From NCBI RefSeq assembly GCF_001931675.1, contig NZ_CP014839.1:1302001-1366000 (forward strand): a DNA stretch of 64,000 nucleotides, written 5' to 3'. Position numbers and translations under genes: made by a program. This stretch comes from Pandoraea thiooxydans. GTDB taxonomy: Bacteria > Pseudomonadota > Gammaproteobacteria > Burkholderiales > Burkholderiaceae. Below, piece after piece: positions 52,650 through 61,360 of this stretch (position 1 is the first letter of the stretch; every line of letters starts with the position of its first letter). The notes beneath the pieces are model-generated. The model was not told the origin of the DNA, did no database searches, and was given only the letters and a program-made list of their open reading frames with translations.

Positions 52650-52897
52650 GACGTGTCCTTGAGTCCGTGTCGGGATGGCGATTGCCGTGAGCGCGCAGTG
52701 CGCGAGAGCCGTCAACCGGCGCCTCGACGTCGCTACCGGCGTTCGCGGCAATCTTGCGGAAATGTTATGGGCACCGGCCGGCGCGGCAAACGCGCATTCG
52801 TCTGTGATTCTTGCCTGATCCTATGAGCGGCTGGTGCTTTGCCCGGCTGCATGCGAAACTGCACCGGTCGACCGCTACGGTTTGTCTTTCCGCCGCC

Positions 52898-53848
52898 ATG
52901 GACCCCGCATCCAAACGTCAAGAGCGCCTGCGCCAACAGATGATCGAGTTGCTGCTGGCGCTCGCGCCCGACGAGGGCTATAACCTTTCCCCGCTGCCCG
53001 ATATTCGCTTTCTGCGTTCGAACCGGTCGTTGACCAGAACGCCGGTGCTCTACGAGCCGGGCATCGTGATCGTGTGCCAGGGGCGCAAGCGCGGTTATTG
53101 GGGCGATGAGGTCTATCTTTACGATGCCCAGCGATATCTGGTGGTCTCGGTGCCGTTGCCGTTTTCGATGGAGACCGACGCGAGCGAGGCCGAGCCGTTG
53201 CTGGCGATTTATTTGCGGCTGGATTTCGGCATGGCCGCCGATTTGCTGCTGCAGCTCGAGGAGCACGAAGCGCTGGCGCCGACGCCGCCTCGCGGCATGG
53301 CGACCACCCGGCTCGATATCCCGCTGGGGCAGAGCGTCCTGCGCTTTTTACAGGCGATGCAAAATCCGCTCGAGGCGCAGATCCTCGGGCCGGCGCTGGT
53401 GCGGGAAATCTACTTCCGGGTTTTCATGGGCGAGCAGGGCGGCTCGATGCGCGCCGCGATCAGCCGCCAGGGCAACTTCGGCCGCATCTCCCGCGCGATC
53501 CGCAAGATTCATACGAGTTTTGCGCAACCGCTGACGGTGGAAGAACTCGCCGCCGAAGCGCGCATGAGCGTACCCACCTTCCACGTGCACTTCAAGGCGG
53601 TGACCGATACCTCGCCGCTGCAATACATCAAGTCCACGCGCCTGCACCAGGCGCGGCTCCTGATGGCGCGCCACGGCATGACCGCGGCGGCGGCCAGCGG
53701 CCAGGTCGGTTATGAAAGCCCGTCGCAATTCAGCCGTGAATTCAAGCGATTGTTCGGCGGCAGCCCATTGCAGGAGATCGCGCGAATGAAGCGTCATTTT
53801 GCGTTGCCGGACGAAGGCGCGCCGTCGATTTTCGTATCCTCGCACTAA
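52898..53848 (+). CDS. AraC-family transcriptional regulator
   Basis: 316 residues from ATG 52898 (longer starts at 52811 and 52823 are possible). N-terminal AraC effector domain (YEPGIVIVCQGRKRGYWGDEVY) and two C-terminal HTHs (LTVEELAAEARMSVPTFHVHFKAVTDTSPLQYIK; AASGQVGYESPSQFSREFKRLFG). Divergent from the aldehyde dehydrogenase gene with 248 bp between. Confidence 0.9.
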   Translation: MDPASKRQERLRQQMIELLLALAPDEGYNLSPLPDIRFLRSNRSLTRTPVLYEPGIVIVCQGRKRGYWGDEVYLYDAQRYLVVSVPLPFSMETDASEAEPLLAIYLRLDFGMAADLLLQLEEHEALAPTPPRGMATTRLDIPLGQSVLRFLQAMQNPLEAQILGPALVREIYFRVFMGEQGGSMRAAISRQGNFGRISRAIRKIHTSFAQPLTVEELAAEARMSVPTFHVHFKAVTDTSPLQYIKSTRLHQARLLMARHGMTAAAASGQVGYESPSQFSREFKRLFGGSPLQEIARMKRHFALPDEGAPSIFVSSH

Positions 53849-53873
53849 CCGCAATCTCTGGAAAATCCCGCCC

Positions 53874-54758
53874 ATGGCTCGCCGCGATTCGCTTCCCCCT
53901 CTCAATCCGACCCGCGCTTTCGAGGCGACCGGGCGCCTGCTCAGCATTTCGAAGGCCGCGGAAGAGTTGTCCGTCACGCCGGCCGCGGTGAGCCGGCAGG
54001 TCAGGGCGCTCGAAGACTTTCTCAAGGCGCCGCTGTTCGAGCGGGTGCGCGGCGGCCTCGTGCTGACCGCCGTGGGGGCCCGCTATCTGTCCGACTTGAT
54101 GCCGCTTTTCGCCACGCTGCGCGCGGCCACGGATGCGGTCATCTCCGGCAGCCCGGGCGGCAACGTGCTGCGCATCCGCTCGCCGGCCACCTTCGCGGTG
54201 CGCTGGCTGATTCCGCGTCTGGCGAGCTTTCACCGGCTCAATCAAAACATCGACGTGCAATTGACCACGTCGTCCGCACCGCTGAACTTCGCGCAGGAAG
54301 ACATCGACGCGGGCATTCAGCTGGGTAACGGCGATTGGCCCGGGATGAACACGCAGCGCCTGATCCCGAACGAACTCGTGCCGGTGGCCGCGCCCTCGCT
54401 CGCGGTGAAACGGCCCAAACAGCTCGACAGGCAAACGCTGCTGCATTCCCTCGCGCGCCTCGACGACTGGAGCCTGTGGCTGAAGGCCGCGGGCCTGACG
54501 AGAATCAATGCGCAGCGCGGCATGCGCTACGAGACCTCGCTGTTGGCCTACCAGGCGGCGATCGAAGGGCACGGCGTGGCAATCGCACAGAAAGCGCTGG
54601 TGGAAAAGGAGCTGGCCGACGGCACGCTGGCCGTCCCATTCGGGCCGACGCTCGATCGCGGCGCGTACACCTATTATTTCGCGTGGCCGGCCGGCAAGCG
54701 CCAGAGCGCGGCATTGCGGGCGTTTCGCGAGTGGCTGGCCACGGTCGTGCGCGGCTGA
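53874..54758 (+). CDS. LysR-family regulator, GcvA-like
   Basis: 294 residues. HTH RAFEATGRLLSISKAAEELSVTPAAVSRQVRALED and a GcvA-type effector domain (DIDAGIQLGNGDWPGM). 25 bp after the AraC gene and 152 bp before the CoA-transferase operon on the same strand; it probably controls the latter. Confidence 0.9.
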   Translation: MARRDSLPPLNPTRAFEATGRLLSISKAAEELSVTPAAVSRQVRALEDFLKAPLFERVRGGLVLTAVGARYLSDLMPLFATLRAATDAVISGSPGGNVLRIRSPATFAVRWLIPRLASFHRLNQNIDVQLTTSSAPLNFAQEDIDAGIQLGNGDWPGMNTQRLIPNELVPVAAPSLAVKRPKQLDRQTLLHSLARLDDWSLWLKAAGLTRINAQRGMRYETSLLAYQAAIEGHGVAIAQKALVEKELADGTLAVPFGPTLDRGAYTYYFAWPAGKRQSAALRAFREWLATVVRG

Positions 54759-54857
54759 CGGTTCTTGCGCAGCGCGTGGCTTTACAAAAAGTCAAAAGGT
54801 ACGGTCGATAAAGTCGTTTGTCGACGCTTCGTATGCTCCCTATCCTGTTCTCGATGA

Positions 54858-54889
54858 CTGCAAACCGGTGACACGACTGTCGTTTGCAG
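54858..54889 (+). promoter_or_regulatory. Inverted repeat CTGCAAAC-N16-GTTTGCAG
   Basis: Perfect 8-bp arms (54858-54865, 54882-54889) 22 bp before the CoA-transferase ATG. Position suits an operator or a leader hairpin; partner not known. Confidence 0.45.
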
Positions 54890-54910
54890 CGCGTAACAGG
54901 ACAGGAAAAC

Positions 54911-56134
54911 ATGATAAGAGACAGCCTTCGAGGCATACGCGTGCTGGATTTCTCGCACGTGCTGGCCGGACCCGTTTGCTCGCTGATGCTTGCCGATCTC
55001 GGCGCGGACGTGGTCAAGATCGAACCTCCATCGGGTGAGCTCGGGCGCAGGATCGGGCCGCCGTGGATCAACGGCGAAAGCGTCGCCAGTCTGAGTGTCA
55101 ATCGCAACAAGCGCAGCCTGGCGATCGATCTGAAAACCGAAGCCGGCCGGCAAGCGGTACGGAAGATGGCCAGCCAGGCCGATGTGATCGTCGAGAATTT
55201 CCGGCCTGGCGTGATGGCGACGCTGGGTCTTGATTACGCGTCGCTCGAAGCGTCCAACCGCAAACTCGTCTACTGCTCGGTCTCCGCGTTTGGCCAGACC
55301 GGCGCATCGCGTAGCCGTCCGGCTGTCGACGGCATCATTCAGGCGGTCAGCGGGTTGATGAGCACGCTGGGCGCGCCCGGCTCCGACCCGCTGAAGGTGC
55401 CGGTTCCGGTGGCCGACATGGTCGGCGGCTATATGGCCGCCATCGCCGTGCTGGCCGCGCTGCACGAGGTCCGCCAGGGCGGCCCCGGCCAGTATCTCGA
55501 CGTGAGCCTGTTCACCACGGCGATCGCTTTGCAGCAAGTCGGTTTCACGTCGTTTCTGGCCTCTCGCGTCGATCCGGAGAAGGTCGGCAGCGCCGCGCCT
55601 TACGCGTCTCCCAACGAGGCCTTCCAGACGCGCGACGGCTGGCTGATGATCGCGGCCTATCACCCCGACCGGTGGGCGTCGCTTTGCGAGGTGCTCGGCT
55701 TGCCGCATCTCGAGTCGGACCCGCGCTTTGCCACCAATCCCGATCGCGTGCGCAACCGGGCTGCGTTGCGCCATGCGCTGGGCGAATGCTTTGTCGCCCG
55801 CACCACATCCGAATGGCTCGGCCTGCTGGCTGCGCGCGACATCCTGTGCGCCCCGGTGTCGACGTACAGCGAAGTGGTGAATTCTCTCGAGTATCGCGAA
55901 AGCGGGATCGATTCGAGCGTCGATCATCCCGTCGCCGGCAAGGTGCGGCTGCCGGGCTTCGCGCTCGCCAGGACGGACGATCCGTGCGCGCACGACGTGG
56001 CCGCGCCGCTCGTCGGGCAGCACTCCATTCAGGTCCTCGAAGAATACGGGATTGCCAATGACGAGATCGCCGGGCTGCTGGGCCAGGGCGTGATCCGAAC
56101 GACCGCCGCGCAAGATGCGCCGGTCGCCGTTTAG
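54911..56134 (+). CDS. CaiB/BaiF-type (class III) CoA transferase
   Basis: 407 residues. Transfers CoA between carboxylates. GIRVLDFSHVLAGPVCSLMLADLGADVVKIE is the family N-terminus; the nucleophilic Asp is in RPAVDGIIQAVSG region, and GWLMIAAYHPDRW follows. ACAGGA precedes the ATG at 54911. First gene of a CoA-transferase/crotonase/crotonase/MFS operon that looks like uptake and CoA-dependent degradation of one organic acid. Confidence 0.9.
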   Translation: MIRDSLRGIRVLDFSHVLAGPVCSLMLADLGADVVKIEPPSGELGRRIGPPWINGESVASLSVNRNKRSLAIDLKTEAGRQAVRKMASQADVIVENFRPGVMATLGLDYASLEASNRKLVYCSVSAFGQTGASRSRPAVDGIIQAVSGLMSTLGAPGSDPLKVPVPVADMVGGYMAAIAVLAALHEVRQGGPGQYLDVSLFTTAIALQQVGFTSFLASRVDPEKVGSAAPYASPNEAFQTRDGWLMIAAYHPDRWASLCEVLGLPHLESDPRFATNPDRVRNRAALRHALGECFVARTTSEWLGLLAARDILCAPVSTYSEVVNSLEYRESGIDSSVDHPVAGKVRLPGFALARTDDPCAHDVAAPLVGQHSIQVLEEYGIANDEIAGLLGQGVIRTTAAQDAPVAV

Positions 56135-56143
56135 GAGGCGGAT

Positions 56144-56920
56144 GTGAAGCGCGCTCCCGTCCTTATCGAGAAGCATGGCAATGTCACGTTGCTCCGGCTC
56201 GCATCGGAGAACCCGTTAAACCCGCTGACCGATGAGCTCGTCGATGCCTTGGGCGATGCCCTGGGCCGGATCGATGCCGACGACGCGGTGCATGCCACCG
56301 TCATCACCGGCTCGGAGAAAGCCTTTGCCGCCGGTGCCGACATCGTCGCCATGTCGGCACTGGATTACGCCGAAGCATTCCGGCGGGACTATGTCGGCAG
56401 GAACTGGGACCGCATCCGCGCGCACCGCAAGCCGCTGATTGCGGCGGTGCAGGGATACGCCCTTGGCGGCGGATGCGAGTTGGCGATGATGTGCGACATC
56501 GTGATTGCCGCCGACGACGCCACCTTCGGCCAACCGGAAGTCAAGCTCGGCATCGTGCCCGGCGCAGGCGGCACGCAGCGCCTGCCGCGCGCCGCGGGCA
56601 AGTCGCTGGCGATGCAGATGTGTTTGTCCGGTGCGTCGATTTCGGCGCAGCAGGCCTTGGCCTGCGGCCTCGCTTCCAGGGTTGTCGCCCGTGAGCGGCT
56701 GGTTGCCGAGGCACTCGACATGGCCGGTTCGATCGCAAGACATTCCCTGCCGGTGCTGATGGCGATCAAGGAAGCCGTGGGCCGATCCTTCGAGTCGTCG
56801 CTGAGCGACGGACTGTTGTTCGAGCGGCGTCTGTTTCAGGCGGGCTTCGCGTTGCGCGATCAGAAGGAAGGCATGGCGGCGTTCCTGCAGAAGCGAACGC
56901 CGGAATTTCTCAACAAGTGA
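56144..56920 (+). CDS. Enoyl-CoA hydratase/isomerase (crotonase) 1
   Basis: 258 residues, GTG start with AGGAGG at 56133-56138. Oxyanion loop AAGADIVAMS, first catalytic Glu in GGGCELAMMCD and second in FGQPEVKLGIVPGAGGTQRLPR, so hydratase competent. Hydrates a 2-enoyl-CoA. Its TGA overlaps the GTG of the next gene. Confidence 0.93.
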   Translation: MKRAPVLIEKHGNVTLLRLASENPLNPLTDELVDALGDALGRIDADDAVHATVITGSEKAFAAGADIVAMSALDYAEAFRRDYVGRNWDRIRAHRKPLIAAVQGYALGGGCELAMMCDIVIAADDATFGQPEVKLGIVPGAGGTQRLPRAAGKSLAMQMCLSGASISAQQALACGLASRVVARERLVAEALDMAGSIARHSLPVLMAIKEAVGRSFESSLSDGLLFERRLFQAGFALRDQKEGMAAFLQKRTPEFLNK

Positions 56921-57756
56921 GTATCGGAATGAACGGTTACCCAATGAACACCATAAGCGATGACACGACGGCCGCCGGGGCGCAAGGCGAGAGCCTGGTC
57001 ACGACCCGCGTCGTCAATGGCGTGATGACTATCACGCTGAATGAACCGAAAACCGGCAACGCACTCGATGTCGCAATGACCGAGGCGCTGGCGGACGCGC
57101 TGGAGCGGGCGGGCGGTCTGGCGAACGTGCACTGCGTTCTGCTGAGGTCCTCGGGCAGGCATTTTTGCACGGGCGGCAATGTGAAGGATATGGAGGCCGG
57201 CGCCGATCTGATGCAAGGCTCGGTCGAGGCCGTCAGGGAGCGCCTCGCCGGGAGCCTGCATCGCATTACCCGCGCGTTGCATGCGCTGCCCGTGCCGTCC
57301 ATTGCCGCGGTCAATGGCGCCGCGGTGGGCGCCGGATTCGATATCGCATTGATGTGCGATTTGCGCATCGCTGCCGAAACTGCGCGCTTCGCGGAGAGCT
57401 TTCTGCGGCTCGGCCTGGTCTCCGGCATCGGCGGGGCGTGGTTTCTCGCCCGCATCGTCGGCGTAGCCAAGGCAATGGAATTGACGCTGACCAGTGAATT
57501 CATCGATGCGCATCGCGCGCTCGACGCCGGCATCGTCTCGCGTGTCGTGGCCGACGACGCGCTGGACACCGAGGCGCAACTGCTTGCCGAAAAAATCGCC
57601 GGCAGCCCGGCACACGCTTTGCGCATGGCCAAGCAACTGGTTCGCCAATCGGCCGAAGCATCGTTGCCGGCGGCGCTGGAGATGGCAGCCTCGATGCAGG
57701 CCATTCTCCTGTGCGGCGACGAACACAAGGCGGCGGTTCGCCGGTTTCTCAAGTAA
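56917..57756 (+). CDS. Enoyl-CoA hydratase/isomerase (crotonase) 2
   Basis: Up to 279 residues; GTG 56917 overlaps the previous stop, but ATG 56929 or 56944 may be used. Crotonase fold with oxyanion loop CTGGNVKDM. The usual first Glu is Asp (GAGFDIALMCD) and the second site reads FAESFLRLGLVSGIGGAW, so its reaction probably differs from that of crotonase 1, perhaps isomerase or hydrolase. Confidence 0.88.
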   Translation: MSIGMNGYPMNTISDDTTAAGAQGESLVTTRVVNGVMTITLNEPKTGNALDVAMTEALADALERAGGLANVHCVLLRSSGRHFCTGGNVKDMEAGADLMQGSVEAVRERLAGSLHRITRALHALPVPSIAAVNGAAVGAGFDIALMCDLRIAAETARFAESFLRLGLVSGIGGAWFLARIVGVAKAMELTLTSEFIDAHRALDAGIVSRVVADDALDTEAQLLAEKIAGSPAHALRMAKQLVRQSAEASLPAALEMAASMQAILLCGDEHKAAVRRFLK

Positions 57757-57817
57757 AGCGTCGCCAGACGACGCGTTCTATGTAACGCAAACAAAAAAAC
57801 AGTGGAAGGAGACAGTC

Positions 57818-59170
57818 ATGAACATGCATCATCGCCAGCCGGCGACGCTACGGCAAATGCTGAAAATCATCACGACCTCGAGCCTGGGAACGATGCTCGA
57901 GTATTACGACTTCTTTGTGTACGTCGCGCTGACGAGCACACTGACGCAACTGTTTCTGCCGTCGCAGGATAAGGCCGTCGCTGCGCTCGCGGGGGTTGCC
58001 ACCTTCGGCATCGCCTATCTGGCGCGCCCGATCGGCACGATCATCTTCAGCCCGATGGCGGACCGGATCGGGCGCAAGAAGACCTTTGTCATCACGCTTG
58101 CGATGATGGGCGTCGCAACCGTCGGCATCGGCTGCCTGCCGACCTATGCGGCGGTCGGGGCGGCCGCGCCCGTCGCATTGCTGGTGCTGCGCATTACGCA
58201 AGGCATTGCGCTCGGCGGCGAGTACGGCTCGGCCGTCGTCTATGTGATCGAATACGCGCCGCAGGGCAAGCGGGGCATGTTTACGAGCGTCTTGCAGAGC
58301 ACGGCCGGCGTCGGCCTGTTGCTCGCCCTGGCGATCGTGTCGGCGTTGCGATTGACGCTGGACGCCCACGCATTCGCCACCTGGGGATGGCGCGTGCCGT
58401 TCCTGATCTCCGCGCCGATCGTGGCGATTGCAACCATGATTCGGCTGGGCATGAAGGAGACGCCGGTATTCGTCGAGATGCAGGAGAGCGGACGTTTGTC
58501 GAAAGCGCCGCTGTCCGACACGGTGACCAGCAAAACCTCATGGAAATCCATTCTGGTGGCGATCTTCGGCGCCCAGGGAGGCACCTCGGTATCGCTGTAC
58601 ACGTCGGTGGTCTATATGCTGTACTTTCTGCAGAACGTGCTCAAGGTCGAGCCGACGCACGCCAGTCTGTGCGTGGCCGTCGGTATCGTGATCGCCACGC
58701 CGATGTTCCCGGTGTTTGGGCGCCTGTCCGACCAGATCGGGCGTGCACGGGTGATGTTCATCGGCATCCTGCTGTGGATGGCCTGCGCGTATCCGGCCTT
58801 CGCGGGGATCCGCACAGGGGTGCTCAACGGGGCCTGGGGCGTGGTTGCGGCACTCATCACGGTACTCTCCGTGCTGACCGCCATGATCATGGCGCCGCTG
58901 CCCGCATTTATCGCCGAGTGCTTTCCGCCGCAGAGCAGGACCACGGGATTCGGACTCGCGCAGCAACTGGGCAACATCCTGTTTGGCGGATTTCTGCCGC
59001 TGATCAGTCTGTCGCTGGTGGGCCTGACCGGCAATCAATTGGCGGGAGTGGCTTATTCGATTACGTCACTCGTGCCCTGTCTCGCGGTCACCTATTTCTG
59101 GGGGCTCAAAAGAGATCGCGCCAGAGGCCGGGCGGAGTTGATGACGGCTCCGGCACCCGCAGGCGACTGA
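57818..59170 (+). CDS. MFS transporter, metabolite:H+ symporter group
   Basis: 450 residues. SSLGTMLEYYDFFVYVAL in helix 1, MADRIGRKKTFVITL after helix 2 and RITQGIALGGEYGSAVVYVIEYAP in helix 4 are MHS-family hallmarks (ProP, KgtP, ShiA). ATG 57818 with AAGGAGA. Last gene of the CoA-transferase operon; likely imports its carboxylate substrate. Confidence 0.92.
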   Translation: MNMHHRQPATLRQMLKIITTSSLGTMLEYYDFFVYVALTSTLTQLFLPSQDKAVAALAGVATFGIAYLARPIGTIIFSPMADRIGRKKTFVITLAMMGVATVGIGCLPTYAAVGAAAPVALLVLRITQGIALGGEYGSAVVYVIEYAPQGKRGMFTSVLQSTAGVGLLLALAIVSALRLTLDAHAFATWGWRVPFLISAPIVAIATMIRLGMKETPVFVEMQESGRLSKAPLSDTVTSKTSWKSILVAIFGAQGGTSVSLYTSVVYMLYFLQNVLKVEPTHASLCVAVGIVIATPMFPVFGRLSDQIGRARVMFIGILLWMACAYPAFAGIRTGVLNGAWGVVAALITVLSVLTAMIMAPLPAFIAECFPPQSRTTGFGLAQQLGNILFGGFLPLISLSLVGLTGNQLAGVAYSITSLVPCLAVTYFWGLKRDRARGRAELMTAPAPAGD

Positions 59171-59216
59171 TCCACCGGAAAAACCTTGCGTTCGGTAGGG
59201 GCTGGCGACGCCGCCG

Positions 59217-60122
59217 TCACTCGAAATAAGGCCCCGCCACCGCCTCGATCCAACCCATGAACGCCCGCACCCGTTGCGACAGGTTGCGTCGATGCGCGAC
59301 CACGAGCCATGCGGGGAGCGGGGAGGGGCGCAGTTCGGGCAGCACTTCGACCAGCGCGCCGGTTTCGAGGTGCTGGGCGAGCGCCGCGTGGCCGGCCTGG
59401 ATCAGGCCGATGCCGGCGAGCCCGGCGGCGTGATAGGTCCGCACATTGTTGACCTGCACCGCGCCGGGCAGCGCCAGCGTCGCGTAGCCCTCGCCGTGCG
59501 GGTATTCCCACCCCGCCGGTCTGGCGCCGAGCGTCGGCGTGTAGTGCACCATCTGGTGTGCCTGGGTGCGCAGATCGTCGAGCGTGCGCGGCGTGCCGTG
59601 GCGCGCCAGGTAGCTCGGGCTGGCCGCGTTGATCATGCGCAGTTTGCCGAGCGGCCGGGCAATCAGGGTTTCGTCGATGATCGGACCCAGGCGAATCACG
59701 CAATCGAACCCTTCCTGAACCAGATCGACGCGCCGGTCGGTGCTGGAGAGCTCCAGTTCCAGCTCGGGATGCGCGGCCAATAGTTGCGGCAGCGCCGGCA
59801 TGACGATGCTTTGCGCCAGCTCGGTCGGCATGTCGACACGCAATTTGCCGCGCAGCGGCGCGCCGCTGCCTGCGAACATCGACTGCAATTCCTGCACTTC
59901 GGCCAGCAGGTCGCGCGCGCGGGCGTGAAAGGCGCGCCCGTCTTCGGTGAGCTGCACGCTGCGCGTGGTCCGGTGCAGCAGGGTCGTGCCCAGCGCCTGC
60001 TCGAGCCGGCGAACCACCGCCGAGACGCGTCCCTTCTGAATGCCGAGGCTTTCGGCGGCCCGCGTGAAGCTCGACATTTCGGCCACACGGGCAAAGATCA
60101 ACAGTGCGTCGAGATCTTGCAT
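59217..60122 (-). CDS. LysR-family transcriptional regulator
   Basis: 301 residues. HTH LLIFARVAEMSSFTRAAESLGIQKGRVSAVVRRLEQALG and effector domain (GFDCVIRLGPIIDETLIARPLG). Convergent with the MFS gene and divergent from the flavodoxin-like gene at 60241, its usual target in such pairs. Confidence 0.92.
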   Translation of the reverse strand: MQDLDALLIFARVAEMSSFTRAAESLGIQKGRVSAVVRRLEQALGTTLLHRTTRSVQLTEDGRAFHARARDLLAEVQELQSMFAGSGAPLRGKLRVDMPTELAQSIVMPALPQLLAAHPELELELSSTDRRVDLVQEGFDCVIRLGPIIDETLIARPLGKLRMINAASPSYLARHGTPRTLDDLRTQAHQMVHYTPTLGARPAGWEYPHGEGYATLALPGAVQVNNVRTYHAAGLAGIGLIQAGHAALAQHLETGALVEVLPELRPSPLPAWLVVAHRRNLSQRVRAFMGWIEAVAGPYFE

Positions 60123-60133
60123 TGTTCTCTCGG

Positions 60134-60184
60134 TGAGTCACAGTGCGTTCCATTTTCGCTTATTTATGTCGTGAACGTGACTCA
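60134..60184. promoter_or_regulatory. Inverted repeat TGAGTCAC ... GTGACTCA
   Basis: Perfect 8-bp arms at 60134-60141 and 60177-60184 in the 118-bp gap between the divergent LysR and flavodoxin-like genes. Candidate LysR site pair; arms are 35 bp apart. Confidence 0.45.
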
Positions 60185-60240
60185 GTAGACTGTTTTTCCA
60201 TGTCGTCCACGACGGACGGCCCGAACCAAAGGAAGCCACC

Positions 60241-60861
60241 ATGACTCAGCCCGCCTCATCCACTTCGGCCACCATGTCCACCGCGTCCACCGTGTCCTCT
60301 GCGCCCATCAACGCGGTGGTCGTCTACCACTCCGGCTACGGGCATACCCGGCGCATGGCCACGGCGGTCGCCGAAGGCGCCGGCGCCGAGCTCGTGGCGA
60401 TCGACGCCGAGGGGAACGTAAACGAGGCCGCCTGGCAGGCGCTGGCCGGCGCCGACGCCATCCTGTTCGGTTCGCCGACCTACATGGGTGGCCCGAGCTG
60501 GCAGTTCAAGAAATTTGCGGATGCCTCGTCCAAGGTCTGGTTCGAGCGCGGCTGGCAAAACAAAATCTTTGGCGGCTTCACCAATAGCGCCAGCCTTAAC
60601 GGCGACAAGCTCAATACGCTCGAATACTTCTTTTTGCTCGCCGGCCAGCATGGCGGAATTTGGGTCAGCATGGACATCAAGCCGGCCAATCTGAAAGCGT
60701 CGCTGCGCGACGACCTCAATCGCATGGGCTCCTATATTGCGCCAATGGCGCAAACGCCCGGCGATGCGTCGCCCGAGGAAATGTCGCCGGGCGACCTCGA
60801 AACGGCACGCCGCTATGGCGCGCGCGTCGCGCTGGTCGCCGGCCGGATGCGGCCGCGTTGA
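60241..60861 (+). CDS. Flavodoxin-fold NAD(P)H:quinone oxidoreductase (WrbA-like)
   Basis: 206 residues. After a Ser/Thr-rich N-terminus, the FMN phosphate loop reads VVYHSGYGHTRRMA, and FGSPTYMGGPSWQFKKF binds the flavin ring. Reduces quinones by two electrons. Divergent from the LysR gene. Confidence 0.9.
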   Translation: MTQPASSTSATMSTASTVSSAPINAVVVYHSGYGHTRRMATAVAEGAGAELVAIDAEGNVNEAAWQALAGADAILFGSPTYMGGPSWQFKKFADASSKVWFERGWQNKIFGGFTNSASLNGDKLNTLEYFFLLAGQHGGIWVSMDIKPANLKASLRDDLNRMGSYIAPMAQTPGDASPEEMSPGDLETARRYGARVALVAGRMRPR

Positions 60862-60939
60862 TGGCGGCGCGCATCCCATGAGAAATGGGCGCGCGGCGGC
60901 GAGGCCGACCTGTTTCGCCGGCCGCCGCCCCGTGTCTGC

Positions 60940-61359
60940 TCAACCTGTCACCCGAAACGCCAGCACCGGCAGGTCGTCCATTTGCAGCGTTTCTGCCTTG
61001 GCCGGCACCGGGCCGCGCTCGAAGAGTTCGCGCAGGTCTTGCGGGGTGGCCTTCACACCGACCACGATCGCCTGAACGATCGGGCCTTCCTTGAGCTGAA
61101 GGTGTCCGTAGACGTAGGGGGCGATTTTTTCGAAGCGCGGGTGGCAGGCCGGCGTGATGTTGTGCGTGGCGAAGAGCAGCGTGGCTTCGCCGCTGAGTTC
61201 CGCGGGTTCGACGTTCCAGCTGCCGCAATGCTCGCAGCAGCCGGTCGGGGGAAACGTGTAGCGTCCGCACGACTTGCAGGCGATTGCGCGAAACACGCCG
61301 TTGGCGAGCCCTTCGTAATAGGAACGGATGGTGTTGGGCTGTTCGGTAGCGTTTTGCAT
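60940..61359 (-). CDS. Zn-ribbon OB-fold protein (DUF35 family)
   Basis: 139 residues. An N-terminal zinc ribbon CKSCGRYTFPPTGCCEHCG, then the acyl-CoA-associated OB fold (ELSGEATLLFATHNITPACHP). These proteins partner thiolase-like enzymes in CoA chemistry. It starts one base after the stop of the thiolase gene, its likely partner subunit. Confidence 0.9.
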   Translation of the reverse strand: MQNATEQPNTIRSYYEGLANGVFRAIACKSCGRYTFPPTGCCEHCGSWNVEPAELSGEATLLFATHNITPACHPRFEKIAPYVYGHLQLKEGPIVQAIVVGVKATPQDLRELFERGPVPAKAETLQMDDLPVLAFRVTG

Positions 61360-61360
61360 G

